From Lysobacter oculi (lineage in GTDB: Bacteria > Pseudomonadota > Gammaproteobacteria > Xanthomonadales > Xanthomonadaceae), in contig NZ_CP029556.1 of NCBI RefSeq assembly GCF_003293695.1, positions 1,498,001 through 1,562,000 on the forward strand: 64,000 nucleotides of DNA, given 5' to 3'. This document shows, in pieces, positions 1 to 8,265 of the stretch. Positions within the stretch are counted from its first letter, which is position 1. Every line of letters starts with the position of its first letter. The position numbers and the translations under genes are program-made. Under the pieces are notes generated by a model, which was not told the origin of the DNA, made no database searches, and saw only the letters and a list, made by a program, of their open reading frames with translations.

Positions 1-2152
1 CCTCCATTCGCTATCGGTGCTGGCAGCCTACGGGCTGTCGATCGACGTCACCAAGGACGGCGTCCGGGCCGCCGAGGCCAAGCGCGACAAGATCCATCAG
101 GACCACGTGGAGCTGCTGCAGGCATTCGTCTTGCAGAGGGGTGTTGGCGATTGGCCGCTGCAGCCGCCGCGGCCACAGGACGTCCAGGAACAATGGGATG
201 CGCTGATCGAACTTGGTCACGGCTTCGACCTCTCCAGGATGCGCCCACTCGACTCGGAGAGCGAATCCGACGCCCTCGTCATGCTGCAGGAGAAGATCCG
301 CAGCAATACACGCGCGGTCCGCAATTGGGGGTACTACCATCAGGTCAAGGACATCGGGCATCGGCTTCTGGCGCCGCTGGACGAGCGGATGCGATCCGTC
401 CTCGGATTCGCCGGTACCGAGCTGATCGCCGTCCTCGATAGCCTTGTCCGCGCGAACGAGGCGCGGATCACCGAACACCGAAGAAAGTTCTTCGGCGCTC
501 TCGGCAAGCCGAGCGTGCCCGAGATCGTGACCGCATACGCCGAGGCCATGCCTGCTGCCGATTGCAGCGGGCTTCTCGACTACTTCATCCGGAACGATTT
601 CAGCCCGCAGCAGGCCCGGGCCATGCTCCTGGCGCATTCCGAGCACGCGCTCGAGGCTTGCTTCACCCATGAAGCAGGCGAGGTTTCCGCAAGAGCCGGC
701 GTGGCTGTGGATCAGGTCAAGGCCATCTTCCAGGCATTGGGGATGCTTCCCGGCGAGTTGAACGACCGCACCCCAGAACTGTTCCTGCTCGACAACCCGG
801 TCTGGACGTCGCCTTGGATAACCCTTTCGGATGACACTATCTTCGCTTGCATCCCCCAGACCGGGTTCTCGTTCCTGTTCGAGATCGTTGAGCGGTTCGT
901 CGCGCCCAGTGAACAGCTCAAGATGGCCTGGCACGACCGGCGCGCCGCCTTCTTGGAGGCCGACGTTGCCGGCACTCTGTCGAGGGCCCTGCCCGGCGCC
1001 GCCGTGTACCGGAATCTGAGCTGGCAGGTATCCGGGACGGAACGGCACGGCGAAACCGATGTGCTGGTGGTGCTCGACAGCGTCGCGATCATCGTCGAGG
1101 CGAAGTCAGGATCGGTGTCCGCGCATAGCAAACGGGGCGCTCCGGACCGGCTCAAGTCGGAGATACGCGAGCTGCTGGAATCTCCGGCCCTGCAATCCCA
1201 GCGCCTGCACGCCGCGATGGAAGAGCACCGGTCCGGGGGGCGCCAGCTGGTCCTTTCCAAGCACGTCGACCTGTGGATGGTGCGGTATGTCATGCGGATG
1301 TCCGTCACGCTGGAGGACTTCAGCACGATCCAGTCCGACATCGGCAAGCTGCAGGCGCTCGGGCTGATCTCGAAGGATGTCGCGCCGGCGCCGACGTTGT
1401 GCTTGGCCGACCTCCATACCGTCGTCGAGATCCTGGATGCGCCGGTGATGTTTCTGCACTACCTGCACCGGCGGGTGCAGCTGGAAGGCAAGTTCTCGCA
1501 CGACTCCGACGAACTCGATCTGCTCGGCGCGTACCAGATAAACGGCCTGCTTTTTGGCCGGAAGGAAACCGATGGAACCCGCATCACCTTCTACCGGATG
1601 TCCGAGAAGATCGACCGCTACATGATGTCTCTCAGCGAAGGGATACGCACCGCGAAGCCCGGGCGGCGTCTGGACGGTCCTTGGGCAGGAATTCTCGAAC
1701 GCGTCCTCCAGGTGCGCTCCCATCGATGGCCGGAGATCGCCATCATGCTGCTGGATGCCGATGACCGTGCGCAGAAGACACTGGCGCGCGACATCCGGGA
1801 ACTCATCAAGAAGCATCGCTACCAGAAAACGACGCCTTACCAGAATATCCTCGTGTATCTTCCCGACGGCGTCGGCCTGAGCGCGATCACCGCCGTGGTG
1901 CTGCGCAAGGAGACCGTCGCGCATCGGCAGGAGATCGCCAGAGCGGCAGCGGAAAAGTCCTTCGAAGATCCGCGCCCCGTTCGCTGCTTGGTGCTCGTCT
2001 ACGACGCAGATGCCCCGACATTCCCGTACAATCACCTGATGTTGGCGGACCGTTTGCCGGCATCGGCCGGGGACGAGGTTGGCAACGCAGGGCCTCAGCT
2101 ACCAGATGGCACCTGCGACAGCCGGACGGAGCCGTCCGAGCACGCCTCATGA
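1..2152 (+). CDS. Large PD-(D/E)XK nuclease-like protein, 5' end cut by window edge
   Basis: The frame is open from the left edge of the window. The first in-frame start codon visible is a GTG at 17, but codons upstream are also open, so the true start may lie outside. Near the middle (numbered from the GTG at 17) is a stretch predicted as beta strands with E346-x-D348, a hydrophobic strand, then E361-A-K363. This is the D...ExK arrangement of PD-(D/E)XK or NERD-type nucleases. The rest, about 700 residues, is not recognised. The stop overlaps the start of the following DUF4238 gene by 4 bases (ATGA), so the two are probably translationally coupled. A role in nucleic acid cleavage, possibly phage or plasmid defence, is inferred from the motif and the island setting. 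The weak similarity and missing start limit confidence. Confidence 0.6.
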   Translation, partial: LHSLSVLAAYGLSIDVTKDGVRAAEAKRDKIHQDHVELLQAFVLQRGVGDWPLQPPRPQDVQEQWDALIELGHGFDLSRMRPLDSESESDALVMLQEKIRSNTRAVRNWGYYHQVKDIGHRLLAPLDERMRSVLGFAGTELIAVLDSLVRANEARITEHRRKFFGALGKPSVPEIVTAYAEAMPAADCSGLLDYFIRNDFSPQQARAMLLAHSEHALEACFTHEAGEVSARAGVAVDQVKAIFQALGMLPGELNDRTPELFLLDNPVWTSPWITLSDDTIFACIPQTGFSFLFEIVERFVAPSEQLKMAWHDRRAAFLEADVAGTLSRALPGAAVYRNLSWQVSGTERHGETDVLVVLDSVAIIVEAKSGSVSAHSKRGAPDRLKSEIRELLESPALQSQRLHAAMEEHRSGGRQLVLSKHVDLWMVRYVMRMSVTLEDFSTIQSDIGKLQALGLISKDVAPAPTLCLADLHTVVEILDAPVMFLHYLHRRVQLEGKFSHDSDELDLLGAYQINGLLFGRKETDGTRITFYRMSEKIDRYMMSLSEGIRTAKPGRRLDGPWAGILERVLQVRSHRWPEIAIMLLDADDRAQKTLARDIRELIKKHRYQKTTPYQNILVYLPDGVGLSAITAVVLRKETVAHRQEIARAAAEKSFEDPRPVRCLVLVYDADAPTFPYNHLMLADRLPASAGDEVGNAGPQLPDGTCDSRTEPSEHAS

Positions 2153-3198
2153 CGACAGCCTTCTCGACGACGACGGTGAAGCAGGCGCACGTAGCCAATC
2201 ACTACGTTCCCAGGCTCTACCTCAAGCAATGGTCCGCTTCGGGAATGATCCCTACGTACCGATTGCTGGTCCCGAACGAGTCCTGCTCGCTCTGGAAGCT
2301 GCAGTCTCTGAAGGGCATCGCTTATCACCAGCATCTCTATACCTATATCGCCGGAGACGAGGCCACCGACGAATTCGAGCGCTGGCTGGACAGCGAGTTC
2401 GAGGGTCCGGCCGAGGAGGCCATTGACCGCGTCGTTCGCGAAGACACGCTGACCCCCGAGCACTGGGCGCGTTTGGCGAGGTTCGCCGTAGCACAGGATG
2501 TGCGCACGCCTGCCCGGCTGAGGGAGTTCCTCGCGAGGCAGTCGGAGCAGATGCCCGACCTCTTGCAGCGCGTCGTCCAAGACTCCGTCCAGCAACTGGA
2601 GCAGGACGGATCTCCGGTCGGGCTTGGCTCGGCAGCACTTCAGGATGAATCCAAGGCGTTTCCGCTGAAGGTCACGATCGAACGCGAACCCGATGGTAGC
2701 GGGACGCTGAAGGCCACGACGCTGGTAGGAAGGAAGATGTGGATATGGAGCCAGCGCCACCTGCTCACGAGCACCATCCAGAAGCTTCCCCCAATCCGCT
2801 GGACAATCCTTCACGCACCCTCGGGCGTATCGTGGCCAACCTCGGACAACCCGCTTGTGCGACTGAATTTCTTCAACCCCACCAACTACAACTTCGGTGG
2901 CGGATGGGGCGTTCAGAACGGAGACATTCTCCTACCCTTGAGCCCCAAACACCTGCTTTACACCTGCATTGGCAGAAAACCGCGGCCCCGGGGAACCCCA
3001 CTGGACATGGGTACTGCGCTGCTTATCCGCCGGATTATCGTCGAGCACGCCGATCGCTACGTGTTTGCCGTGGAGCCGGGGGATATCCATTCGATTCGCC
3101 CGCGTATCGTTTCTCCGGAGGCTTGCAAGGCCGAGCGAGAAACATGGCAACGCTGGCATGACGATCAAAGCCACGCCGAGATCGCACTGGCACGGTAG
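2149..3198 (+). CDS. DUF4238 domain-containing protein
   Basis: The N-terminus carries the NHYVPRLYLKQW signature of DUF4238 proteins shortly after residue 15, and the length of 349 residues fits that family. The family has no established biochemical function. The ATG overlaps the stop of the upstream nuclease-like gene (ATGA), so they form one transcription unit. An HNH-type gene follows about 60 bases later on the same strand. No signal peptide or membrane segment is evident, so the protein is probably cytoplasmic. The tight coupling to a PD-(D/E)XK-like protein on a mobile island suggests a partner or accessory role there. That role is inference only. Confidence 0.75.
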   Translation: MTTAFSTTTVKQAHVANHYVPRLYLKQWSASGMIPTYRLLVPNESCSLWKLQSLKGIAYHQHLYTYIAGDEATDEFERWLDSEFEGPAEEAIDRVVREDTLTPEHWARLARFAVAQDVRTPARLREFLARQSEQMPDLLQRVVQDSVQQLEQDGSPVGLGSAALQDESKAFPLKVTIEREPDGSGTLKATTLVGRKMWIWSQRHLLTSTIQKLPPIRWTILHAPSGVSWPTSDNPLVRLNFFNPTNYNFGGGWGVQNGDILLPLSPKHLLYTCIGRKPRPRGTPLDMGTALLIRRIIVEHADRYVFAVEPGDIHSIRPRIVSPEACKAERETWQRWHDDQSHAEIALAR

Positions 3199-3259
3199 CG
3201 CCAATGGAGACGAATCAATGCGGCCAACTTCTGATCGCCAACATGTCGCTTAAATTGGC

Positions 3260-4108
3260 ATGCTGGAATCGAAGCCACGGCATTTCCACCTGGTCGGCAC
3301 AACCCCAATGGCAAGTACTCTCGTAGGCATCCCGCGCCTGATGCACCATACGTTCCCTCCATATGGGAGTTGCATCTACTGCGGCAGAACGGACGATCTG
3401 CGCACCGAGCACATCGTTCCGTACGGACTCGAAGGCAACCTGAAACTCCCCCGCTCCACGTGCGGCGAGTGCGCGGACCGCACCAGCAGGATCGAGCGGG
3501 CAGTCCTGCGCGGTGACTTCAGGGTGGTTCGTGTCTACCGCGGTCTGCAATCACGGCGGAAGCACGCCGGCGCGCCGGAGCTGTACGCGCTCAACATCAC
3601 CCGTGACGGGCAAGAGCAACAGGTTGAAGTGCCGCTGGACGAGTATCCCGTCGTCCTCCACTTCCCCATCTATCCACCGCCGCGAATCCTCACGACGTCA
3701 GAGAAACGGCCCGGCGTGGACATCAGGGGGGTCGACACGATCTCGTTCGGACCGAATCCACTTGAGGTGATGAAGAAGCTTGGCGCGCAGTCGATTGGCG
3801 CAACGCTTTCGCAGCGGCCCGCCGAGTTCGCTCGGATGATCGCCAAGATCGCCTACGCGATGGCGGCCGCCACCGGAACATTGAAACTGCTGGCCGAATC
3901 GTCGGAGCTGCCGGCCATGATACTGGGAGAAGACGATGCAATCGGTCATTTCGTCGGCACCATCGAAGAACCGAACGCCAGCCACCCCGAAATCCACCGC
4001 GTGCTGTTAATCGAAGACCGGGGCCGCGGCTTGCTGATCGGCGACGTGCAGATCTTCAGCGATTCGCACACCCCGAGGTACGGCGTCGTGATCGGAAAGC
4101 TTGCCTAG
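3260..4108 (+). CDS. HNH endonuclease-like protein
   Basis: The N-terminal part contains CIYC, then EHIVPYGLEGN, then CGEC, which is the zinc-ribbon HNH layout (C-x2-C, histidine in EHI, a GN pair, C-x2-C). The usual Asn after the last cysteine pair (CxxCN) is Ala here, so the site may be degenerate or belong to a variant group. The remaining 200 residues are not recognised. The start is uncertain: ATG codons at 3260, 3308 and 3341 all precede the zinc ribbon and none has a clear ribosome binding site. The gene is convergent with the KAP NTPase gene, and the two stop codons share a CTAG palindrome (4105-4108). It lies about 60 bases after the DUF4238 gene on the same strand. Confidence 0.65.
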   Translation: MLESKPRHFHLVGTTPMASTLVGIPRLMHHTFPPYGSCIYCGRTDDLRTEHIVPYGLEGNLKLPRSTCGECADRTSRIERAVLRGDFRVVRVYRGLQSRRKHAGAPELYALNITRDGQEQQVEVPLDEYPVVLHFPIYPPPRILTTSEKRPGVDIRGVDTISFGPNPLEVMKKLGAQSIGATLSQRPAEFARMIAKIAYAMAAATGTLKLLAESSELPAMILGEDDAIGHFVGTIEEPNASHPEIHRVLLIEDRGRGLLIGDVQIFSDSHTPRYGVVIGKLA

Positions 4109-6021
4109 CCGCCGTCGTCGCCACCTTGGGGTGCGACCCCAAGCACCTCATCCAGGCCGTGGATCAGGAGCCTTTGCAGTCGATCCTTTGAGATCGCCGA
4201 CATGCCCTCCGCCGCAGCTCGAATCCGGTCGCGGACCTCGACAGCCCAGGGCCGCTCGTCACTCAAGTCTTCATCGATCCGGCCGTGCTTATATCGAGCC
4301 TTGAGGGCAATCATTGCGTTCCGCTGGCCACGCGGCTCCAGCCCGAGGAACGCATCGACGAACCGAGCCGGATCCAGGGACGCCAGGACCGGGATGTCGT
4401 AGAACTCGTTATCTCCCTGATTCGTCAAGGAGACCCGACGTAGGAACAGGCCAGAATCCTCCTGCATGTTCGCCAACAACTCCTCGGCGATCGCGGGCCT
4501 GCGGTCGATATCGACAGCGCGGCGCTTTTCGTCCAGATAGTCGCGCAATCCAATGTACTCCTCCGACCGGGATTCGTGGAATCCCAGCCCGTCGTACGCG
4601 TCGAATGCCAGACCGAAATGGTCTTCGTGTCGATCCAGCGGCTCAAGCAGGCCGTTCGCGTACAGATAGTCCACGTATGCCCGACCGTCGGCGACTACCT
4701 GTTCGACACCATTTGCGATGCCTCCGATGCGCGAGAGCCAGAGCCGCAGTCCGAACACATGCAACACCTCTCCTGGAATCGTGTACTCGTGCGCGGCGAA
4801 TGCGCGCTCCATCTCTGCAAGCGCGCGATCGACCTCCTCCTCCGTCCGCTCATGCGAATGCCAGACAGTCCGCCAGGCAGGCTCCTGCGCAACCGTCACG
4901 AAGTACGAGCTCTGATCGAGCTCGTCACGTATCCGCTTCGGATCGACGACCCCCTTCACGATCAGGTCGATCAACGTGTCGTCCGACAGTGCGGTGGTGT
5001 CCAACTGCACTGTGGGATACCGCTTCTCCACCGCCAGTATCTCCGGCACTGGATCGCCCTCCTCGCGCGGCAAGTAGGCCGAAAGCAGATTGTTCTGGCG
5101 ATCCTGTATGTCGCCGGCCGACAGTCGCCCGGCCTTCACCTCGAAAGAAATCGCAAACAGCAGCCCCAGCAACGCCGTCAACGCTTTGTCGTGAGATCGG
5201 TGCCTATCGTCCAGAACGGCATAAAACCGCTCGAAGTCCCAGATTGCCTGCTGCAGTATCCGGAGATTGCCCAGCTCGGATTGGTGATAGATCTCGGAGA
5301 TGACGGACGCATTCGCCGCGACGGCTCCCCTTGCGCCGTCGTCTTTAACCGAAGCGATGAACGCAGCCTGCGCATCGTCAAAGGCCGATTGGACGTCAAA
5401 CATCCTTCCAACCACCTTCTCGCGAATGCGCTGGTAGTTCTCGTCCGCTATCTCGCTCTCGTTCGCAATGATGACGACCTTGCGACCTTCCTGTTCGACG
5501 AACACGTTGATGTAACCCATCACCGTGTTGATCGGCATCTGGCAACGCTCCAGGTCGTCGAATACATACAGATCAGACTTCGACCGATCGACGAAATCCT
5601 TTGACTCTAGATCGAGCTCCACATTGAAGTACTTCCCGACCATCTTGAGCGCACGGCCGCCAAGCGTGACGCCCTTCTTCTTTAGGACGGGATACATGGA
5701 TTGCAGAATGGCGTCGTCAATCTCATCGAGCGACCCGAGGCCATACAAGCTGACGTAGATGTATCGCGTCTTCTGACTATCGAGCGATTTGAGGAAGTTC
5801 TTGACTACGTATGTCTTCCCAATCCCCCACGGGCCGTTCAGTAGAACCGCGAACCCTGGCGGCGTCGAGAAAGACAGGTAGTAACGCAGGTATTCCTTGA
5901 CGTGATGGTTTCGGTCGTTGGCTGCAACGCCGCCCGAGGCATCCGCCGCGGGCTGGGACGCCGCGTCATCTGCCGCGACGCGGTTGGCCTTGGTCAGCCG
6001 TCTTCTACGCCAGTCAATCAT
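4105..6021 (-). CDS. KAP-family P-loop NTPase
   Basis: The protein has about 638 residues from the preferred ATG at 6021. Walker A is GPWGIGKT at residues 63-70, and a Walker B-like LYVFDDLERC lies near 151-160. Both match the KAP family of STAND-like NTPases. Unlike many KAP proteins, no obvious membrane helices are inserted between the two motifs, so it looks soluble. The frame stays open 120 bases further upstream, but that extension is Arg/Gly-rich without a start context. ATG 6021 is preceded by GGGGATA and leads into a basic N-terminus. KAP proteins are recurrent in bacterial conflict and mobile loci. The function here is not known. It is convergent with the HNH-type gene and overlaps it by 4 bases. 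Confidence 0.75.
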   Translation of the reverse strand: MIDWRRRRLTKANRVAADDAASQPAADASGGVAANDRNHHVKEYLRYYLSFSTPPGFAVLLNGPWGIGKTYVVKNFLKSLDSQKTRYIYVSLYGLGSLDEIDDAILQSMYPVLKKKGVTLGGRALKMVGKYFNVELDLESKDFVDRSKSDLYVFDDLERCQMPINTVMGYINVFVEQEGRKVVIIANESEIADENYQRIREKVVGRMFDVQSAFDDAQAAFIASVKDDGARGAVAANASVISEIYHQSELGNLRILQQAIWDFERFYAVLDDRHRSHDKALTALLGLLFAISFEVKAGRLSAGDIQDRQNNLLSAYLPREEGDPVPEILAVEKRYPTVQLDTTALSDDTLIDLIVKGVVDPKRIRDELDQSSYFVTVAQEPAWRTVWHSHERTEEEVDRALAEMERAFAAHEYTIPGEVLHVFGLRLWLSRIGGIANGVEQVVADGRAYVDYLYANGLLEPLDRHEDHFGLAFDAYDGLGFHESRSEEYIGLRDYLDEKRRAVDIDRRPAIAEELLANMQEDSGLFLRRVSLTNQGDNEFYDIPVLASLDPARFVDAFLGLEPRGQRNAMIALKARYKHGRIDEDLSDERPWAVEVRDRIRAAAEGMSAISKDRLQRLLIHGLDEVLGVAPQGGDDGG

Positions 6022-6339
6022 TGCGCTATCCCCATGTCGCCACCCTTTACTAACACGCCCCGAGCGGCGATTAGCCTCGCGGCACCCTAAGACGTCGCCC
6101 TCCGCGAAGCCTAGGGGTTTTCGTACCACATCCCCTTTCACCGGGGCTGACTAGTCGCATTCCGTGGATGTGGTCTGCGCCGCCACTAGAACCATAAGCT
6201 GAAATGATCTTAGGCTCCCGCGAAAGCGGGCTTTACTGCTTCCTGCATGGCCTTGCTCCAGCGGCCGCTATGGGTCGAGGCTGTGTGAAAACCCTGCCTC
6301 CACTGGCATGATCTGAGCACCGGTCGATGGGTGCTCTGC
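6022..6339. other. Non-coding stretch between KAP gene and transposase
   Basis: This stretch includes the upstream region of the KAP gene and, from 6276, the left end of the insertion sequence. A short strong hairpin with a GAAA tetraloop (CCCGC-GAAA-GCGGG, 6217-6230) is followed by CTTTACTGC. It could be a weak terminator, but no plus-strand gene lies immediately before it. No convincing promoter was seen. Confidence 0.4.
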
Positions 6340-7866
6340 ATGAAGCGATTTGTGGATGGCGTTGATCGTTCCCAGGGGCTTCTTCTCCCTGATCGGCTGG
6401 AAGACTACGTCCACGAAGACAACCCGGTGCGGGTGGTCGATGCCTTCGTCGAAGCGCTCGACCTGAGCGCGCTGGGCTTCGAGGCGGTCAATCGCGGGGC
6501 TGGTGGCCGTCCTGCCTATCACCCCGCCGCGCTGCTCAAGATCTACATCTACGGTTACCTCACTCGCATCCAGTCCAGCCGGCGCCTGGAACGGGAGGCG
6601 CAACGGAACCTGGAGCTGATCTGGCTGACCGGTCGACTGGCGCCGGACTTCAAGACCATCGCCGACTTCCGCAAGGACAACGGCGGCGCGATCACAGCCG
6701 TGTGCAGTCGGTTCGTCGCGCTGTGCCGGAACATGAAGGTCTTCTCGCATGCAATCGTCGCGATTGACGGCAGCAAGCTGAAGGCAGTGAACAGTCGGGA
6801 TCGCAACTTCACCGTCGGCAAGATCAAGGGGCGCCGGCAACAACTGGAGGACAGCGTTGCGCGTTACCTAGCCGAGCTGGACCGGTCAGATCGCGATCCC
6901 ACTTTGTTGCCAGAGGGCCGCGTTCCCCAGCTGAGAGACAAGCTGGCCAAGCTGCATGCGCAGATGGAGAAGCTCGACGAGATTGAAAAGCAGCTTGAGG
7001 CCACCCCCGATCACCAGATCTCGCTGACGGATCCCGACGCGAGATCAATGACCTCAAGTGGCCGTGGCACGGGCACGGTGGGCTACAACGTCCAGGCGGC
7101 GGTCGACGCCAAGCACCACCTGATCGTGGCATACGACGTGACAAACGACGGTCACGACCGTGCGCAACTCTCACGCATGGCGATGAAGGCCAAGGACGCC
7201 CTTGGCGCCGAGCATATGACGGCGCTGGCGGACCGTGGTTACTTCAGTGCCCCGGAGATCCTGGCGTGCGAGGAGGCAGGCGTCATCCCGTTGGTACCCA
7301 AGCCTCTGACATCCAACGCCAAGGCCGAAGGCCGGTTCGACAAACGCGATTTCGTCTACGACGAAGCCGCTGATGAGTACGAATGTCCGGCGGGCGAACG
7401 GGCGATCCACCGCTTTACGACAGAGGAGAAAGGGCTGACCTTGCACAAGTACTGGTCCTCCGCCTGCCCCCGCTGCCCAATCCGGAAGAAGTGCACGACT
7501 GCCAGCTACAGGCGTATCGGACGATGGGAGCACGAGCATGTGCTCGAACGAATGCAGATGCTGCTGGATGCCAGGCCGCAAACAGCGGTGGTGCGAAGGC
7601 AGACGGTGGAACATGTCTTCGGCACGCTGAAATCATGGCTCGGCACGACGCCGTTGCTGACGAAGACGCTACCGAAGGTCAAAACGGAGATCAGCCTGGC
7701 AGTTCTGGCCTACAACATGAAGCGGATGATCAAGATCATGGGCACCGAGGGCATGGTGCGGGCCATCGCAGCCTGAGCATCAAGTTCTTTTACTGCAGCG
7801 CTGGTTGCTCAAACTGGCTGCATCGTCGTCGGCAGCACCGCGCCCGGGAGTTTTTACACAGCCTCG
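6276..7866 (+). mobile_element. IS1182-family insertion sequence
   Basis: Near-perfect terminal inverted repeats bracket a transposase gene. The left end reads CGAGGCTGTGTGAAAAC (6276-6292). The right end (7850-7866) is its complement with a single mismatch (CGAGGCTGTGTAAAAAC). The element is about 1.59 kb, with one transposase frame filling most of it. If the ends start at GGCTGTG, the flanking tetranucleotides are TCGA on the left and TCGG on the right, which are similar but not an exact target duplication. The transposase is intact, so the copy may still be active. Confidence 0.85.
6340..7776 (+). CDS. IS1182-family DDE transposase
   Basis: About 478 residues from the ATG at 6340; a GTG at 6331 is an alternative start. 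The N-terminal region (YHPAALLKIYIYGYL followed by SSRRLEREAQRNLEL and DFKTIADFRKDN) is the conserved N-terminal domain of IS1182/IS5-like transposases. The catalytic acidic residues are plausibly the D in AIDGSK, the D in ALADRGYF and the E in VEHVFGTLKSW. The C-terminal part carries a Cys pattern (CP..CPIRKKC) typical of this group. The gene fills the space between the inverted repeats and shows no frameshift. It encodes the enzyme that moves the element. It has no apparent functional link to the neighbouring cargo. Confidence 0.93.
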   Translation: MKRFVDGVDRSQGLLLPDRLEDYVHEDNPVRVVDAFVEALDLSALGFEAVNRGAGGRPAYHPAALLKIYIYGYLTRIQSSRRLEREAQRNLELIWLTGRLAPDFKTIADFRKDNGGAITAVCSRFVALCRNMKVFSHAIVAIDGSKLKAVNSRDRNFTVGKIKGRRQQLEDSVARYLAELDRSDRDPTLLPEGRVPQLRDKLAKLHAQMEKLDEIEKQLEATPDHQISLTDPDARSMTSSGRGTGTVGYNVQAAVDAKHHLIVAYDVTNDGHDRAQLSRMAMKAKDALGAEHMTALADRGYFSAPEILACEEAGVIPLVPKPLTSNAKAEGRFDKRDFVYDEAADEYECPAGERAIHRFTTEEKGLTLHKYWSSACPRCPIRKKCTTASYRRIGRWEHEHVLERMQMLLDARPQTAVVRRQTVEHVFGTLKSWLGTTPLLTKTLPKVKTEISLAVLAYNMKRMIKIMGTEGMVRAIAA

Positions 7867-7920
7867 GCCGGAAACGGACAACGGTCAGCACCGGCCCGCA
7901 AGATTAAAAGCGGAATCATG

Positions 7921-7948
7921 ACGTGGAAACACCTGGGCGTTTCCACGT
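7921..7948. repeat. Perfect inverted repeat, 10-bp arms
   Basis: Arms ACGTGGAAAC (7921-7930) and GTTTCCACGT (7939-7948) are exact complements around the loop ACCTGGGC. It lies between the IS right end and the excisionase-like gene. No T-run follows on either strand, so a terminator is unlikely. Confidence 0.6.
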
Positions 7949-8140
7949 GAAGCAGAGTAATGGGGAGGCCAACATCTACAAGCATGGCGGGCACTCTCCA
8001 CAGGACGATCAACCTGTCCGATTCTTCATAAGAACTTTTGTCATGCACCCGAGTACGGAGCCCAACGCTTATCGCCCAACTTTTCGTGAAAGCGGGTAAG
8101 CAATGTGTTCTGTTTGGACGGCAAGCGCACAGACAGTCAG

Positions 8141-8155
8141 TGACATGAAATGTCA
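8141..8155. promoter_or_regulatory. Operator-like palindrome upstream of excisionase-like gene
   Basis: TGACAT and ATGTCA flank a 3-base centre, a perfect dyad of the size bound by small HTH dimers. It lies 110 bases before the HTH/excisionase-like gene. Its role as a binding site is inference. Confidence 0.3.
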
Positions 8156-8265
8156 GCAATGCTCTCGACTCACAGGATCAGCTGCAGGCTTAGGTTCGGA
8201 TTCAAGCCTTTTTTACCGTTCATTTCGCAACTTTGATGTAGGTACCTTGGGTGTAGTGTCTTTAC

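Larger units (their letters stand above)
7777..8265. other. Non-coding control region upstream of the excisionase-like gene
   Basis: No convincing gene lies here. It contains the right end of the insertion sequence (to 7866), a perfect 10-bp inverted repeat with an 8-base loop (ACGTGGAAAC / GTTTCCACGT, 7921-7948), and a small perfect palindromic site TGACAT-GAA-ATGTCA (8141-8155). The last two could be binding sites for an element-encoded regulator or excisionase, or the first could form an RNA hairpin. No strong -35/-10 pair was seen before 8266. Confidence 0.45.

Noticed and set aside
1106-2035. Long minus-strand frames in the first 2 kb
   Set aside because: They are antisense to the nuclease-like gene, have no recognisable domain and reflect GC-rich codon structure.
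4105-6141. Longer N-terminus for the KAP NTPase
   Set aside because: The 40 extra residues are Arg/Gly-rich, without a ribosome binding site at the upstream ATG. ATG 6021 has a better context.
6275-7867. Exact target-site duplication of the IS
   Set aside because: The flanking tetranucleotides TCGA and TCGG differ, and the ends can be placed in more than one way.
7921-7948. Retron-like ncRNA or attenuator
   Set aside because: There is no reverse transcriptase gene in the window and no T-run. Only a simple inverted repeat is visible.
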